DNA of 6,061 bases from the NCBI GenBank assembly GCA_947630935.1, contig CANRJL010000064.1:1-6061 (forward strand), written 5' to 3'. Positions 5,786 to 6,061 of this stretch are shown one piece after another. Below the pieces are notes generated by a model. It was not told the DNA's origin. It saw nothing but the letters and a program-made list of their open reading frames with translations, and searched no databases. The position numbers and the translations under genes were made by a program. Numbering within the stretch: position 1 is the first letter of the stretch; each line of letters opens with the position of its first letter. Source of the DNA: an uncultured Bacilli bacterium. GTDB taxonomy: Bacteria > Bacillota_I > Bacilli_A > RF39 > UBA660.

Positions 5786-6061
5786 ATGAAATTATATAAT
5801 ACTTTAAGCCGAAAAATAGAAGATTTCGTGCCCCATGAAGCTGGAAAAGTTAAATTCTATACATGTGGGCCTACTGTTTATCATGACCAACATATCGGTA
5901 ATATGCGTAATTATATTGGCCATGATATTTTAGATAAAACTTTACGATATTTAGGTTATGATGTTTTAAGAGTTATGAACATTACCGATGTTGGCCATTT
6001 AACTAGTGATTCTGATTCGGGAGAAGATAAAATGGTTAAAAGCGCTAAAGAAAAGCATCAA
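5786..6061 (+). CDS. cysS: Cysteinyl-tRNA synthetase, N-terminal part (cut by window end)
   Basis: The first 92 residues of the class I enzyme that activates cysteine with ATP and charges tRNA-Cys in the cytoplasm. Diagnostic features are YTCGPTVY (25-32), with Cys27 as the first ligand of the active-site zinc; the HIGH-type ATP motif as HIGN (36-39) followed by MRNY; and MNITDVGHLTSDSDSGEDKM (64-83). The remaining zinc ligands and the KMSKS loop lie beyond the window. The N terminus MKLYNTLSRKIEDF is the normal CysRS start, so the ATG at 5786 is secure. The GHLTSD..GEDKM segment differs from the NFTDVDDKLI type I recall for Bacillus subtilis and resembles an alternative bacterial subgroup. 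The gene has its own promoter and is isolated from the upstream gene by a terminator. Confidence 0.95.
   Translation, partial: MKLYNTLSRKIEDFVPHEAGKVKFYTCGPTVYHDQHIGNMRNYIGHDILDKTLRYLGYDVLRVMNITDVGHLTSDSDSGEDKMVKSAKEKHQ

Noticed and set aside
5772..5789. Five-codon open frame (ATG 5772, stop TGA 5787) overlapping the cysS start
   Set aside because: Its ATG overlaps the SD-like sequence of cysS, it has no SD of its own, and the peptide has no cysteine or other sign of a leader-peptide role.
1..6061. CRISPR array, tRNA, rRNA, insertion sequence or phage attachment site
   Set aside because: There are no short regularly spaced identical repeats, no tRNA-like cloverleaf, no transposase frames and no terminal inverted repeats. 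The protein-level repeats are diverged and coding.

Overview
The window is strongly AT-rich DNA with compact, unidirectional, all plus-strand genes, short intergenic gaps, simple hairpin plus T-run terminators and SD-type ribosome sites. This suggests a low-GC Gram-positive (Bacillota/Mycoplasmatota-like) bacterium, possibly an uncultured gut lineage; the lineage is inference. Only TAA closes the long gene. No in-frame TGA occurs in it, and the one tryptophan I noticed uses TGG, so nothing points to a recoded TGA.

Layout. Positions 1-61 hold at most the last few codons of an upstream gene plus a 24-bp-spaced direct repeat. A rho-independent terminator follows (62-89). A promoter with a TGnTAAAAT -10 element (92-120) then drives one giant gene (143-5587, 1814 aa). 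A 198-bp gap (5588-5785) carries two weak inverted repeats, a strong terminator (5680-5718) and a good promoter (5733-5761) for cysS. The cysteinyl-tRNA synthetase gene is cut by the window edge after 92 codons. Terminators and promoters on both sides make the giant gene a single-gene transcription unit, functionally unrelated to cysS.

The giant protein is a secreted, membrane-tethered surface protein of unrecognised family. Its order is: cleavable signal peptide (1-19); a small outer beta-rich domain (about 20-130); a two-helix transmembrane hairpin with a basic loop (about 137-187); an acidic then Asn-rich linker (about 190-267); and a long rod of about 15 beta-sandwich-like domains of about 90-130 residues. 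The rod is the main point of interest. Two domain types (called A and B here) alternate, and each comes in an odd and an even subtype, so the true repeat unit is four domains (about 388 residues). It is present three full times plus three quarters. The last unit is enlarged, contains all but two of the protein's cysteines, and stops 23 residues after A8, at the start of what would be the next B domain. A surface stalk, adhesin or cell-envelope scaffold is the most reasonable inference; no catalytic motif was seen.
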